From the NCBI RefSeq assembly GCF_024499055.1, contig NZ_CP071249.1:434001-498000 (forward strand): DNA of 64,000 bases. Direction: 5' to 3'. Of this stretch, positions 17,490 to 25,506 are shown piece by piece. Position 1 is the first letter of the stretch. The number at the start of each line of letters is the position of its first letter. Made by a program: the position numbers and the translations under genes. The notes below the pieces were generated by a model. The model ran no database searches, was not told the DNA's origin, and saw nothing but the letters and a program-made list of their open reading frames with translations. This DNA is from Turicibacter bilis (lineage in GTDB: Bacteria; Bacillota_I; Bacilli_A; MOL361; Turicibacteraceae).

Positions 17490-18021
17490 ATGAAAATCGA
17501 CTTTAAAATAACAAAAGATGACTATATAAGCTTCAATTTACATCATTTAGAAAACTCGAAATCACAGAAAAGTACATTTAACATACTTAGATATGCTGTA
17601 CCCATAATACTTTCTATACCAATCTACTTTACAGGAACGGGGATATTTAATCAACCGAGTATATATTGGATTATAGTAGCGATAGTTTTTTTAGTCATTT
17701 GGATTTTAACATATCCTAAGCAATACAAAAAATTAGTAGCTAAAGAAACTGATAAACTCATAAGTTAAGGAGATAATTCATCAATATTTGGAAGTAAGAC
17801 TTTAGAAATTATTGATGGGACAATAGTAGTAAAAGGGGATTCTATATCAGAAACAGTATCGTTAGAAAGTATAAAAGATGTAAAAGTTTACGAAGATATG
17901 ATCCTTATATATAAGTGGATTTGTAGCTCATATAATTCCAAGGAGATATTTAGATAAAGAAATAGAGAAAGAACTTATGAAAGAGCTTAAAAAATATAAG
18001 GCTTTAGAACAATTAAAGTAA
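17490..18021 (+). pseudogene. Broken YcxB-family membrane protein gene
   Basis: The first 92 codons (ribosome site AAGGGG, ATG at 17490) encode a polar start and two membrane helices. They end at an in-frame TAA (17766) where the protein would continue as GDNSSIFGSKTLEIIDGTIVVKG. The frame is lost again near 17915, where two bases are missing, and then resumes as ISGFVAHIIPRRYLDKEIEKELMKEL up to a stop at 18021. The ending is the typical YcxB C-terminal domain. A nonsense mutation plus a frameshift indicate recent inactivation of an acquired clostridial-like gene. Confidence 0.85.
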
Positions 18022-18103
18022 AACGTGCTCCTTTGGAGGTGTAACGGAGAACCGTACCATAAATAGGTGTGGTTTTTTATTGAATTTATGAAAATATTTA
18101 TTT

Positions 18104-18160
18104 ACAGTATAGTCTAATTAGACTATACTGTTTAAGTACATTAGTCTAATTAGACTAATG
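18104..18160 (+). promoter_or_regulatory. Twin perfect palindromes, probable operators
   Basis: Two perfect palindromes share the core TAGTCTAATTAGACTA: a 28-base one at 18104-18131 and a 22-base one at 18139-18160. Their centres are 32 bases apart, three helix turns, so two dimers could bind on the same face. They lie 108 bases before the esterase gene, and a PadR-type regulator follows that gene. The pair is a good candidate for its operator, though PadR sites often look different. Confidence 0.6.
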
Positions 18161-18267
18161 ATAGATTTAGTTATTTCATGAGCAAGTGCCGCACTTGTAT
18201 TGACGATTCGTCATTTAATAAAATTTGCTCAAATTAAAAATATTAAACAAAAGAAAGGATGAAAAAA

Positions 18268-19116
18268 ATGATTAAATCATTTTTAATGTTAGGACAGTCA
18301 AACATGGCTGGAAGGGGTTTTATTGATGAAGTCCCTCCTATTTACAATGAAAGAATACAAATGTTACGTAATGGACAATGGCAAATGATGACTGAACCAA
18401 TAAATTATGATCGTCCTGTTTCAGGAGTCAGTCTAGCTGGTTCTTTTGCAGATGCCTGGTGTCGTGAAAATCAAGAAGATACTATTGGCTTAATTCCTTG
18501 TGCTGAAGGTGGTAGTTCACTAGATGATTGGGCTATAGATAAGGTACTTTTTAAACATGCCATAAGTGAAGCTAAATTCGCTATGCAAACTAGCGAATTA
18601 GTCGGCATTCTATGGCATCAAGGAGAAAGTGATAGTTTTAATGGTAACTATAAAGTATATTATGAAAAGTTACTTGTAATTATTGAAACACTTAGAAAAG
18701 AATTAAATACTCCAGATATTCCACTTATTATTGGTGGATTACCAGACTTTTTAGGAAAAGAAGGGTTTGGTAAAAACTGTACTGAATATGCTTTGGTTAA
18801 TAAAGAGTTAGAGAAGTTTGCTTTTGAACAAGATAATTGTTATTTTGTTACTGCAGTAGGTTTAACTTCTAATCCAGATGGTATTCATATTGATGCAGTT
18901 TCTCAAAGAAAATTTGGCTTAAGATATTTTGAGGCCTTTTCTAAGAAACAACATATATTAGAACAATTAATTAATGAAAATGAATTATTAGAATTAAGTT
19001 ATTCAAGAACATATACAAAGACAGAAAAGATGTATATAAACAGCATGGACTTTGCATTAGGAAAAATATCATATGATGAATTTATGGCTCAGGTTATGAA
19101 AATTAATAATGATTAA
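18268..19116 (+). CDS. Sialate O-acetylesterase-like SGNH hydrolase
   Basis: ATG at 18268 is preferred to 18259 because the ribosome site AAAGG touches the latter. The protein of about 282 residues starts with the block I motif FLMLGQSNMAGRG (nucleophilic serine in GQSNM), has GILWHQGESD in the middle, and NPDGIHIDAVSQRKFG with the catalytic Asp and His near residue 215. This matches the SASA/carbohydrate-esterase 6 group, which removes acetyl groups from sugars such as sialic acid or xylan. There is no signal peptide, so the enzyme is cytoplasmic. About 45 additional residues follow the core. The codon use is of the AT-rich acquired type. The palindromes upstream suggest control by the PadR protein encoded next. 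Confidence 0.8.
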   Translation: MIKSFLMLGQSNMAGRGFIDEVPPIYNERIQMLRNGQWQMMTEPINYDRPVSGVSLAGSFADAWCRENQEDTIGLIPCAEGGSSLDDWAIDKVLFKHAISEAKFAMQTSELVGILWHQGESDSFNGNYKVYYEKLLVIIETLRKELNTPDIPLIIGGLPDFLGKEGFGKNCTEYALVNKELEKFAFEQDNCYFVTAVGLTSNPDGIHIDAVSQRKFGLRYFEAFSKKQHILEQLINENELLELSYSRTYTKTEKMYINSMDFALGKISYDEFMAQVMKINND

Positions 19117-19174
19117 ATCTTATAATGACAAAATAATTATTGTATAATTTTAGAAATGTAAAGGAGATATTTTT

Positions 19175-19684
19175 TTGATACCATTATTAATTTTAGGTTT
19201 ATTAAAACAAAACCCAGGTTCTTACGGATATGAATTATTATCCTTAATGGAAGAGAGACACTATAAATACATAGTGAATTTTACTAAAGGGTCATTCTAT
19301 TATAATCTTCAACAATTAGAAGAGAAAAAGTATATTAAAAGAATTGAAAAATTAGATAATACTAGAGATACACAAAATTATATTATAACCGAACTAGGTG
19401 ATAAAGAATTTGAAAGATTAATGCAAAAGTATGGAGCTAAAACTGAGTATGTAAATTTATCTTTTTATGGAGCGCTATTATTTGCTGATGAGTATAGAAG
19501 CGAGGAATTAAAAAAGCTAATAGAAACACAAATAGAACAAACTAAGGAGAGAATTTTTTTATTAGAAAAATCTCTTGAAAATAATGATAGTATTCCTAAT
19601 TATTTCAGACAAATGATGGAAAATTCAGTTTCTCATCATTTAGTAAATATTAAGTGGTTTGAAGGATTATTAAAAGATTTATAG
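19175..19684 (+). CDS. PadR-family transcription regulator
   Basis: A TTG start with AAAGGAGAT 6-7 bases upstream gives 169 residues. The N-terminal winged helix is typical of PadR (ILGLLKQNPGSYGYELLSLMEER, then GSFYYNLQQLEEKKYIKR and a TRDTQNYIITELG wing). Residues 90-165 form the helical Vir_act_alpha_C dimerisation part. PadR proteins are mostly repressors answering to phenolics, antibiotics or other ligands. The gene follows the esterase in the same direction by 58 bases with its own ribosome site. The twin palindromes at 18104 are its probable target. Confidence 0.85.
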   Translation: MIPLLILGLLKQNPGSYGYELLSLMEERHYKYIVNFTKGSFYYNLQQLEEKKYIKRIEKLDNTRDTQNYIITELGDKEFERLMQKYGAKTEYVNLSFYGALLFADEYRSEELKKLIETQIEQTKERIFLLEKSLENNDSIPNYFRQMMENSVSHHLVNIKWFEGLLKDL

Positions 19685-19729
19685 AAAGTTATTTTTTATA
19701 TTTTGAGTATGTGGTTCTAGTATATTTTT

Positions 19730-20040
19730 ATGGACACACATAAGTTAAGTCGTTATACTAGACTTAATCAAAGAATGTGTCGCTATCAAAAAATATAATA
19801 CTGAATTTAAATCAATGATTGTTGAACTTTATAAAAAGGGACGTTTAGTCAAAGACCTTAGTCGTGAATATGGTGTGTCAGAAGTTACTATCTATAAATA
19901 GATCAAACAGTTTTCTCTAATTGCCACAATTGATAATACTGAGATTGCATTAGAGGAAATTAGACGTATGAAGCAAAAAATGTTACGTTTATAAAAGGAG
20001 AATGAAACCTTAAAAAAGGATATAAAATATGAATTTATAT
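19730..20040 (+). pseudogene. Remnant of an IS3-family element (orfA part)
   Basis: An orfA-type frame can be followed as YNTEFKSMIVELYKKGRLVKDLSREYGVSEVTIYK, then after a stop IKQFS...ALEEIRRMKQKMLRL and after another stop KENETLKKDIKY. This is the helix-turn-helix and leucine zipper of an IS3-family OrfA with two nonsense mutations. A left-end-like sequence TGGACACACATAAGTTAAGT precedes it at about 19732. The element is cut off at about 20040, where a structured repeat block begins; orfB is missing. Confidence 0.8.
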
Positions 20041-20651
20041 AATCATAGGCATCCCGCTACCATGCGTGATTAAACTTCAAGGGTTCCTAATAACAACAGA
20101 AAATGGATAGGCGAATCATGTTTGACATCATTCGCCTTTTCTCATTAGAGTTTTAATCTAAAATAGAGAAATCACTAACCACCAATCCCTTTATACGCCC
20201 ACATCATGATGATGTTGGGGGCTTTAGGGCTTGATGTTTAGGTGTTGCTTAATAGAGGAGGCTTCTTAGTAGCGGGAGAGTGTTCTTTCTAATTACAGAC
20301 TAAATCTGAGTACATAGAATTTGATAAAGCCCCAACTGTTGTTATACAACGATTGGGGCTTTATCATTATCAACCATATTATAAATAAGGACGTAAATAA
20401 CGGTTCAAAAATGAATGGTTATTTACTCAGATTATTAACCGATATCTACTGATTAAAGAAGTAGCAATTATCAACAGTGGACTAAGAAAACCAACACGGT
20501 ATGATACGGTGTTGGTATCCATGTTTTTGTGATAGAGATATAAAAAGAATGTTCAATAAGCATGAGTATCCCGCTACCAAGAATTATTCCAACTTCAATT
20601 CCTGCTAATAATCAATGGATAGGCTAATCATGTAAACACATCAATAGCCTT
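20041..20651 (+). repeat. Structured repeat array, block 2
   Basis: A complete site CCCGCTAC...GTAGCGGG spans 20053-20276. A full 293-base module follows, with the hairpins AAAGCCCCAA/TTGGGGCTTT (loop CTGTTGTTATACAACG), GTAAATAAC/GTTATTTAC and CCAACAC/GTGTTGG. A second site starts at 20570 and is cut off after its first hairpin (AGGCTAAT/ATAGCCT) at about 20651, where an IS1595-type transposase fragment begins. The matching right half of such a site appears at 22978, on the far side of the inserted sequences. Confidence 0.88.
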
Positions 20652-20858
20652 CATAGTAATTTGAAGAAATGGATGGGTAGATTTAACGGTGTTGCAAGTA
20701 AATATATCTCAAACTATATGCAATGCTTTAAATGGCTAAGAATATTTGAAACTGATAGAGATTCTATTAAAGCTAAGAATTTTATTGTACAAAGTAATGT
20801 AGTATATTCTTATACTAAAGTAAAGGATTTTAAATTAAGAAGAGCACAGTTTATTTAA
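20652..20858 (+). pseudogene. C-terminal fragment of an IS1595-family (ISXO2-like) transposase
   Basis: About 65 residues, LKKWMGRFNGVASKYISNYMQCFKWL and following, have the ending typical of ISXO2-like transposases, where the last catalytic region is followed by a conserved tyrosine/asparagine/tryptophan pattern. The first three quarters of the gene, with the DDE residues, are missing. Downstream, past an IS256 copy, a GNAT gene and an end sequence like that of the small transposon at 23752 follow. The fragment and the GNAT gene may have belonged to one IS1595-type element with a passenger gene. Confidence 0.65.
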
Positions 20859-20892
20859 CTAGTGATAAATTGGTAAAAATAATGCTATAATA

Positions 20893-22233
20893 GAGCCTGT
20901 CAAGTTAAGTGTGTAAACTAATTTTTAAAAATTATAGATAGGGTGTTAAACGATCTGGGTATAAGATTAATAATTGATTTAATATTTGACTCCAATTTGA
21001 AAGTTGACGTCGCCACTTCTTAGTAACTTCCATGGTTTGAAGATAGATTAATTTCATCACCGATGTTTCATTTGGAAAAGCTCCTTTTCCTTTTAGAACT
21101 TTTCTTAATTGGCTATTGTAGCTTTCAATGGCGTTTGTCGTATAAATCATTTTTCGAATTTCTTTAGGAAAATTAAAGAGTTGATAAACTTCTTCGATGT
21201 TATTTTCCCACACTCTAACGGCTAAAGGTACCAGGGGACTCCATTTATTTTTAAAGGTCTCAAAGGCTTGTTCTGCTACTGATCGATTAATCGCTTGATA
21301 GATTTGTTTTAAATCATAACAGAATGATTTTCTATCTTGATAAGAAACAAATTTCGTTGATTGTCGGATTAAATGAACTAAACAACGTTGAACGAGGGCA
21401 TGAGGAAAAACAGCTTGAATGGCCTGTTTAAAGCCACTTAAACCATCCACACAGGCAATACAAATATCTTGCACTCCACGAGCCTTTAATTCATCTAATA
21501 AACTCATCCAATAAGAGGCACTTTCTGCTTCTCCGATAGAGAGGCTTAAAACATCTTTGCGACCATCTAAAGACACACCTATGATACAGTAAACTGCTTT
21601 GTTTGAGGCACTCATTCCATCACGCACTTTGACATGAAGCGCATCTAAATAAATGATAGGATAAACAGGCTCTAAAGGCCGTTGTTGCCAATCTTGAATC
21701 AGTGGAATCACTTTATCAGTTACAGCAGAGATCGTTTCATGTGACGTTTCAAAGCCATAAATCTCTGCTAATGTTTTAGAAATATCACGCGTTGATAAAC
21801 CTTTAGCATAAAGCGATAGAATCTTTTCTTCAATTCCGATGACATTGGTTTGACGTTTAGGCACGATTTGAGGTTCAAATGAACCTTGCCGATCTCTGGG
21901 AGTCTGAATCGTTGTTTCACCAAGACGCGTTTGAATGGTTTTAGATTGACGTCCATTTCGTGCATTTGAAGTTGATTTATTACGAAAATCATATCGGCTA
22001 TATCCTAGATGTTGATCTAATTCAGCTTCTAATGCTTGTTCAATAAAGCCTCCAAACATGTCTAATAAAACAGCTTCAATATCACTAGCAGATTTAATGT
22101 TGTATTCATCTTGGAGGAGATTAAATAATTGGTTCATCGTAGCTTTTCTTGTCATAAATAATAAACTCCTTTGAAATAGTTAACTTATTATGGTAACTGT
22201 TCTAAGAGTTTACACACTTTATCTTACACCCTC
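20893..22233 (-). mobile_element. IS256-family insertion sequence, copy 1 (1341 bp)
   Basis: The ends are set by an 8-bp target duplication CTATAATA (20885-20892 and 22234-22241). Terminal repeats are imperfect but share GTGTGTAAACT about 16 bases inside. The element is identical, as far as read, to the copy at 30510-31850. It separates the IS1595 fragment from the GNAT gene. A deletion derivative of the same element lies at 8249. Confidence 0.95.
20932..22155 (-). CDS. IS256-family transposase (mutator type)
   Basis: A 407-residue transposase. The DDE residues are visible in IYLDALHVKVRDG (first Asp), CIACVDGLSGFKQAI (second Asp) and the downstream TTNAIESYN region with the conserved glutamate. 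The N-terminal part holds EAELDQHLGYSRYDF, typical of the Transposase_mut family. The start has the ribosome site AAAGGAG inside the left end region. The intact frame and intact ends suggest an active element. Confidence 0.95.
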   Translation of the reverse strand: MTRKATMNQLFNLLQDEYNIKSASDIEAVLLDMFGGFIEQALEAELDQHLGYSRYDFRNKSTSNARNGRQSKTIQTRLGETTIQTPRDRQGSFEPQIVPKRQTNVIGIEEKILSLYAKGLSTRDISKTLAEIYGFETSHETISAVTDKVIPLIQDWQQRPLEPVYPIIYLDALHVKVRDGMSASNKAVYCIIGVSLDGRKDVLSLSIGEAESASYWMSLLDELKARGVQDICIACVDGLSGFKQAIQAVFPHALVQRCLVHLIRQSTKFVSYQDRKSFCYDLKQIYQAINRSVAEQAFETFKNKWSPLVPLAVRVWENNIEEVYQLFNFPKEIRKMIYTTNAIESYNSQLRKVLKGKGAFPNETSVMKLIYLQTMEVTKKWRRQLSNWSQILNQLLILYPDRLTPYL

Positions 22234-22316
22234 CTATAATAAAAACAAGTACGTAATTGTTATATAATACGAAGTAAATATACTTTTATAACAAATATTA
22301 TTAAAGGAGTGGTTTT

Positions 22317-22820
22317 ATGATTATAAGAGATGCAGTATATGATGATATAGATAATATAGCGGAATTATATATTTCAAATTGGAAGGAAACTTATAAAGGA
22401 TTACTATCTGAAGATTATTTAAATGGTTTAACTAAAGATTATGCAGTAGAAAAGTGGAGTAAATATCTAAAAAATGAAAATCAAATTTTTGTTGCGTATG
22501 AAGAAAATGAATTTTTAGGTTTTGTAGCATCTAAAAAGGATGATGAGGAAGAAAATTATTGGTATTTAGATTCTTTACATATAACAAAAAATTCAAGAGG
22601 AAAAGGAATAGGAACGAAATTAATCTATAGAGTAGGGCAGTATGCTTTAAAACATGGATATGAATGCATGAGTATTTGTATTGTTGAAGGAAATGATAAT
22701 GCTAAAAGGATATATGAAAAACTTGGTGCAGTTCATTATAAATATTTTATTGATGATTTTGGAGGAGTAAAATCAAATTCAGAAAAACTTATATGGAAAA
22801 ACTTAAGTATTTTTGCTTAA
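22317..22820 (+). CDS. GNAT-family N-acetyltransferase
   Basis: A 167-residue protein with the GNAT fold: N-terminal MIIRDAVYDDIDNIAELY, the acetyl-CoA pyrophosphate loop RGKGIGTKL (about residues 99-107), and motif B with NDNAKRIYEKLGA. It will transfer an acetyl group to an amine of a small molecule or a protein N-terminus; the substrate is not evident. The start has AAAGGAG 8 bases upstream. The base composition is very AT-rich, like the tet region, so it appears acquired. It lies between an IS1595-type transposase fragment and a sequence like an IS1595-type end, and could be a passenger gene of such an element. A terminator follows. Confidence 0.88.
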   Translation: MIIRDAVYDDIDNIAELYISNWKETYKGLLSEDYLNGLTKDYAVEKWSKYLKNENQIFVAYEENEFLGFVASKKDDEEENYWYLDSLHITKNSRGKGIGTKLIYRVGQYALKHGYECMSICIVEGNDNAKRIYEKLGAVHYKYFIDDFGGVKSNSEKLIWKNLSIFA

Positions 22821-22880
22821 TGATAATATTTTTTCTAATCAAAATTATTAGTTAATATACAATTTTAATATAATGCGAGC

Positions 22881-22926
22881 AAAAAAGTATGAGTTATATC
22901 AAGCAGTATAACTCATACTTTTTTGA
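22881..22926 (+). terminator. Terminator after the GNAT gene
   Basis: An 18-bp stem AAAAAAGTATGAGTTATA / TATAACTCATACTTTTTT with an 8-base loop. It is symmetric and bidirectional. Confidence 0.9.
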
Positions 22927-22943
22927 TATTAAAATTATTTTTA

Positions 22944-22969
22944 ATATCAACACTTTTCTAAAACATAGC
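22944..22969 (+). mobile_element. Right-end sequence of an IS1595-like element
   Basis: ATATCAACACTTTTCTAAAACATAGC matches the right end of the small transposon at 23752-24457 and the ends at 36016 and 37703. The consensus is ATATCAACA, about eight bases, then CTAAMASAGC. A structured repeat resumes in mid-site directly after it. Confidence 0.55.
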
Positions 22970-22977
22970 GAAAGAAA

Positions 22978-23751
22978 AAATAACATATCATCACTAAGTA
23001 TCACTCCACCTAGGTCTAAATCCATTCGGATGTTTGGGCAGGTGGATGTGTTATTTAGTTTTATATTTAATATGGAAAACTCATGGTAGCGGGACTTTAA
23101 GGTGTCACCTATGTAACAATAGTCAGTTTACTAATCACAAGCCTCCCGCTACTATGAAAACTACTAACTACATCTTCCCTAATAAACACAATAAAACATG
23201 GATAGGCTAATCACGTTGATACGTTATTAGCCTTTTGTTATTGGATTTTTCACATTAGAACTTTTATCATCACTAAACATGTAATCTTTCCAGTTCGCCT
23301 CATATCGTACCGATATTCGAGCGTAGGCAATTGATGTTTAGTGGTTATAGTTAATAGAGGTTGCATCTAGTAGCGGGAGGAATCTTTCTATCCCAAGTAG
23401 TAATCTTAGTACATGGTTTTCATGAAGCTGCTAACTGTTGCTTTGCAAGAATTAGCAGCTTCATGATCTAAACAGTTATTTATGAAGTGATAATTATTCA
23501 TAAAAAATTATCACTTTTCAAATCAAATGATATATAACGAACCATAAGAAAACCAACACGGCATCAATGCGGTGTTGGTATCTATAATCATTGAAATAGT
23601 AATATAAAAGGGGATTGAACTAATCATGAATTATCCCGCTACAAGTGAGTATCTAACTTCAATAATCCTAAACATAAATTAACCAATGGATAGGCTAATC
23701 ATGTAAATACATCATTAGCCTTTTCTTATTGTATTTTTCATTTTAAAACAA
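22978..23751 (+). repeat. Structured repeat array, block 3
   Basis: The block starts inside a site (inner arm ACTAAGTATC at 22991), which ends with GTAGCGGG at 23086-23093. After a 51-base spacer, similar to the one at 11878, a complete site spans 23145-23377. A 257-base module follows with the perfect stem TCATGAAGCTGCTAA/TTAGCAGCTTCATGA around GTTGC..GCAA, and CCAACAC/GTGTTGG. The next site opens at 23635. It is interrupted after its first hairpin by a small transposon at 23752 and continues at 24458. Confidence 0.9.
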
Positions 23752-24457
23752 AGCTCTGTTAGACTAAGCTGTTGTTATTAGGAGTTTTTTCTCTTGAAAT
23801 AGATAAACTCCTAATAAATGAATGTCAGAAACTCTTGATATCAAGTGATTCATTATCAATAAGATTGTTTAACGCAGTTATTTTTTAATATTTATTCTTG
23901 AGTATGAAAATAATTATCTTTATAATTAATCGTATAAAATAAATTTATCTACAATTAGTGACTAACTATTATAGAGGTGATAGCATATGAATCAAGAAAT
24001 TAAGTCTTTAATTGAACAAGCTGATGAGGCAATTCGAAACGAAGAATTCGATAAACTTATGGATTTTTATACAGATGATGCTGTTTTAGTGATGATGCCT
24101 GGAAAATTAGCTCATGGTAAACAAGAAATTAAAGAGGCGTTTATTAAGATTGCTGCTTATTTTAAAAATAGTTTGGTGCCAACACAAGGAAAGATGACAA
24201 TGCTTGAAGCTGGAGATACAGTCTTAGTGTTATCTCAAACATTATTAGAATCAGATAATCAGGATGAGAGTGAATATGCGATGGAACGTCGAGCAACGTA
24301 TGTCTATCGAAAAGTCAATGGTAAATGGTTATGTGCTATTGATAATTCATATGGGACAACCTTATTAGATTAAAAAGTAAAGAATATTTTATTTTTATAG
24401 ATAGAGCAAAGTTAAATTTGCTCTTTTTTTATATCAACAATATTATCTAACACAGCT
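23752..24457 (+). mobile_element. Small transposon with passenger gene and 8-bp target duplication
   Basis: A 706-bp insert lies inside a structured repeat. The target sequence TAAAACAA is duplicated at 23744-23751 and 24458-24465. The ends are inverted repeats: AGCTCTGTTAGACTAAGCTG on the left and, read inward from the right, AGCTGTGTTAGATAATATTG. Only the NTF2-like gene is inside; there is no transposase. The 8-bp duplication and end style fit mobilised relatives of IS1595, such as the lnu(C)-carrying element I recall from Streptococcus agalactiae. That family assignment is inference; the insertion itself is plain in the sequence. Confidence 0.85.
23987..24373 (+). CDS. NTF2/SnoaL-like small protein (DUF4440/SgcJ type)
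   Basis: A 128-residue cone-shaped NTF2-fold protein: the helix [35 protein letters not shown], the GKQEIKEAF segment, and strands ending [23 protein letters not shown]. Proteins of this SgcJ/EcaC group are of mixed or unknown function, some binding or converting small ligands. The length is normal and the ribosome site is GAGGTG. It is the sole gene of the 706-bp transposon and therefore a mobile passenger. Its composition is nearer to the host than to the tet genes. Confidence 0.85.
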   Translation: MNQEIKSLIEQADEAIRNEEFDKLMDFYTDDAVLVMMPGKLAHGKQEIKEAFIKIAAYFKNSLVPTQGKMTMLEAGDTVLVLSQTLLESDNQDESEYAMERRATYVYRKVNGKWLCAIDNSYGTTLLD

Positions 24458-25140
24458 TAAAACAAAGTCATCACTAAACATTCAATCCACCCGTACCACC
24501 ATCCTAGCGTATGGTTAGGGCGTGGGGCTTGATGTTTAGTATTGTATCTAATAAAGGTCATTCATCGTAGCGGGAGATTTTTCGTTGTGGATAAAGAATA
24601 AAACTTAGTACCAAGAAATTGATAAAAGCCTCAACGGTTGCAAGGCAACTATTGGGGCTTTTATCATCATCAAGAGAAATATAAATACAAGGTCTATAAA
24701 TAACCGTTCAGTCGTGATCCGTAAACGGTAGATCCTGAACTGTTATTTAATCGAATTACTAAATAGTATCTTCTGATTAAGTAATAAATCAATGTAGCAA
24801 GAAGAATAAGAAAACCAACACGGCATGAGTGCGGTGTTGGTATCCATGCCTTAATAGTGATAGGGATATAACAGAAGATTGAAATAACCATAGGTATCCC
24901 GCTACAAGGAAAGATAAAAGCTTATCCCTAAAAGAAAGAGTCACTAAATATCAATCCCACCGATTAACCCGCCTATTGCATACGTCGGGTGGGGTGTGGC
25001 TTGATATTTAGTTGTTGTACTTAATAAAGGTCATTCATCGTAGCGGGAAATAACCTAACGTTTTTAACACTAAAAAATATTTATAAGTATGAAAAAAGCC
25101 CTAATGATTGCAGGGGGGGAGCAACGATTAGGGCTTACTT
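24458..25140 (+). repeat. Structured repeat array, block 4
   Basis: The block continues the site broken at 23751 (inner arm ACTAAACATTCAA, GTAGCGGG at 24567-24574). A 323-base module follows with three hairpins: GATAAAAGCCTCAA/TTGGGGCTTTTATC, ATAAATAACCGTTCAG/CTGAACTGTTATTTA with a further inner stem, and CCAACAC/GTGTTGG. A short site without the first hairpin spans 24898-25047. Its inner arms read ACTAAATATCAA/TTGATATTTAGT, with a compensated change. The block ends with one more hairpin, AAGCCCTAA/TTAGGGCTT, with the loop AGCAACGA at about 25095-25137. Confidence 0.9.
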
Positions 25141-25452
25141 GAATCTAAATATATCATTATAAGGAAGAGTAGAAAGTAAGTTTTCTATACATGCTAGGGG
25201 GAGTAGCACACTGATGTTATTGACGTCGATTTCCCAATTTATTCAATAGATTAAAAATAAATAATAAAAACGTATTTATAACAATTGGCATCATGAAGTT
25301 CATCTACTACGTGGTGCTTTTTTTGTCTTGTTGTGCGTTTTAAAAGAATAAAGATTCTTTAGAAGCAGGAAAAGAGTGTTTTATTATTCAGATTATATCT
25401 TTGGTTATCATAATTTTTTAGTTAATTTTGGAATTAAATTCGTTAAAAAACA
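25141..25452. other. Intergenic stretch with terminator-like hairpin
   Basis: No gene is seen. A hairpin GCATCA/TGGTGC followed by seven Ts lies at about 25287-25324. The remainder is AT-rich and leads to the SOS-type promoter at 25453. Confidence 0.4.
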
Positions 25453-25481
25453 TTGAACGTTCGTTCGATTGTGGTTATAAT
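25453..25481 (+). promoter_or_regulatory. SOS promoter with LexA/DinR box for the Y-family polymerase
   Basis: TGAACGTTCGTTCGA (25454-25468) fits the Bacillus-type LexA box CGAAC-N4-GTTCG with one mismatch. It overlaps the -35 element TTGAAC (25453-25458), and TATAAT lies 17 bases further at 25476-25481. Binding of LexA would block RNA polymerase directly. Confidence 0.85.
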
Positions 25482-25506
25482 AATGATAAAGAAAGGAGGA
25501 AATGGC

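Noticed and set aside
13183-18070. Direct repeats flanking the tet region (GAACCGTATCACAAGTAAGTG and GAACCGTACCATAAATAGGTG type)
   Set aside because: The likeness covers about 20 bases at 13190 and 18050 with several mismatches; no transposase or integrase is linked, so chance cannot be excluded.
21768-21992. Additional minus-strand frame inside the IS256 transposase (also 31385-31609)
   Set aside because: It is an out-of-frame shadow of the transposase gene, without a ribosome site.
22889-23089. Frames of 60-80 codons inside repeat blocks (also 10762-11013, 24694-24891, 28170-28385)
   Set aside because: They run through conserved hairpins on either strand, lack ribosome sites and are not kept between copies, so they are by-products of the repeats.
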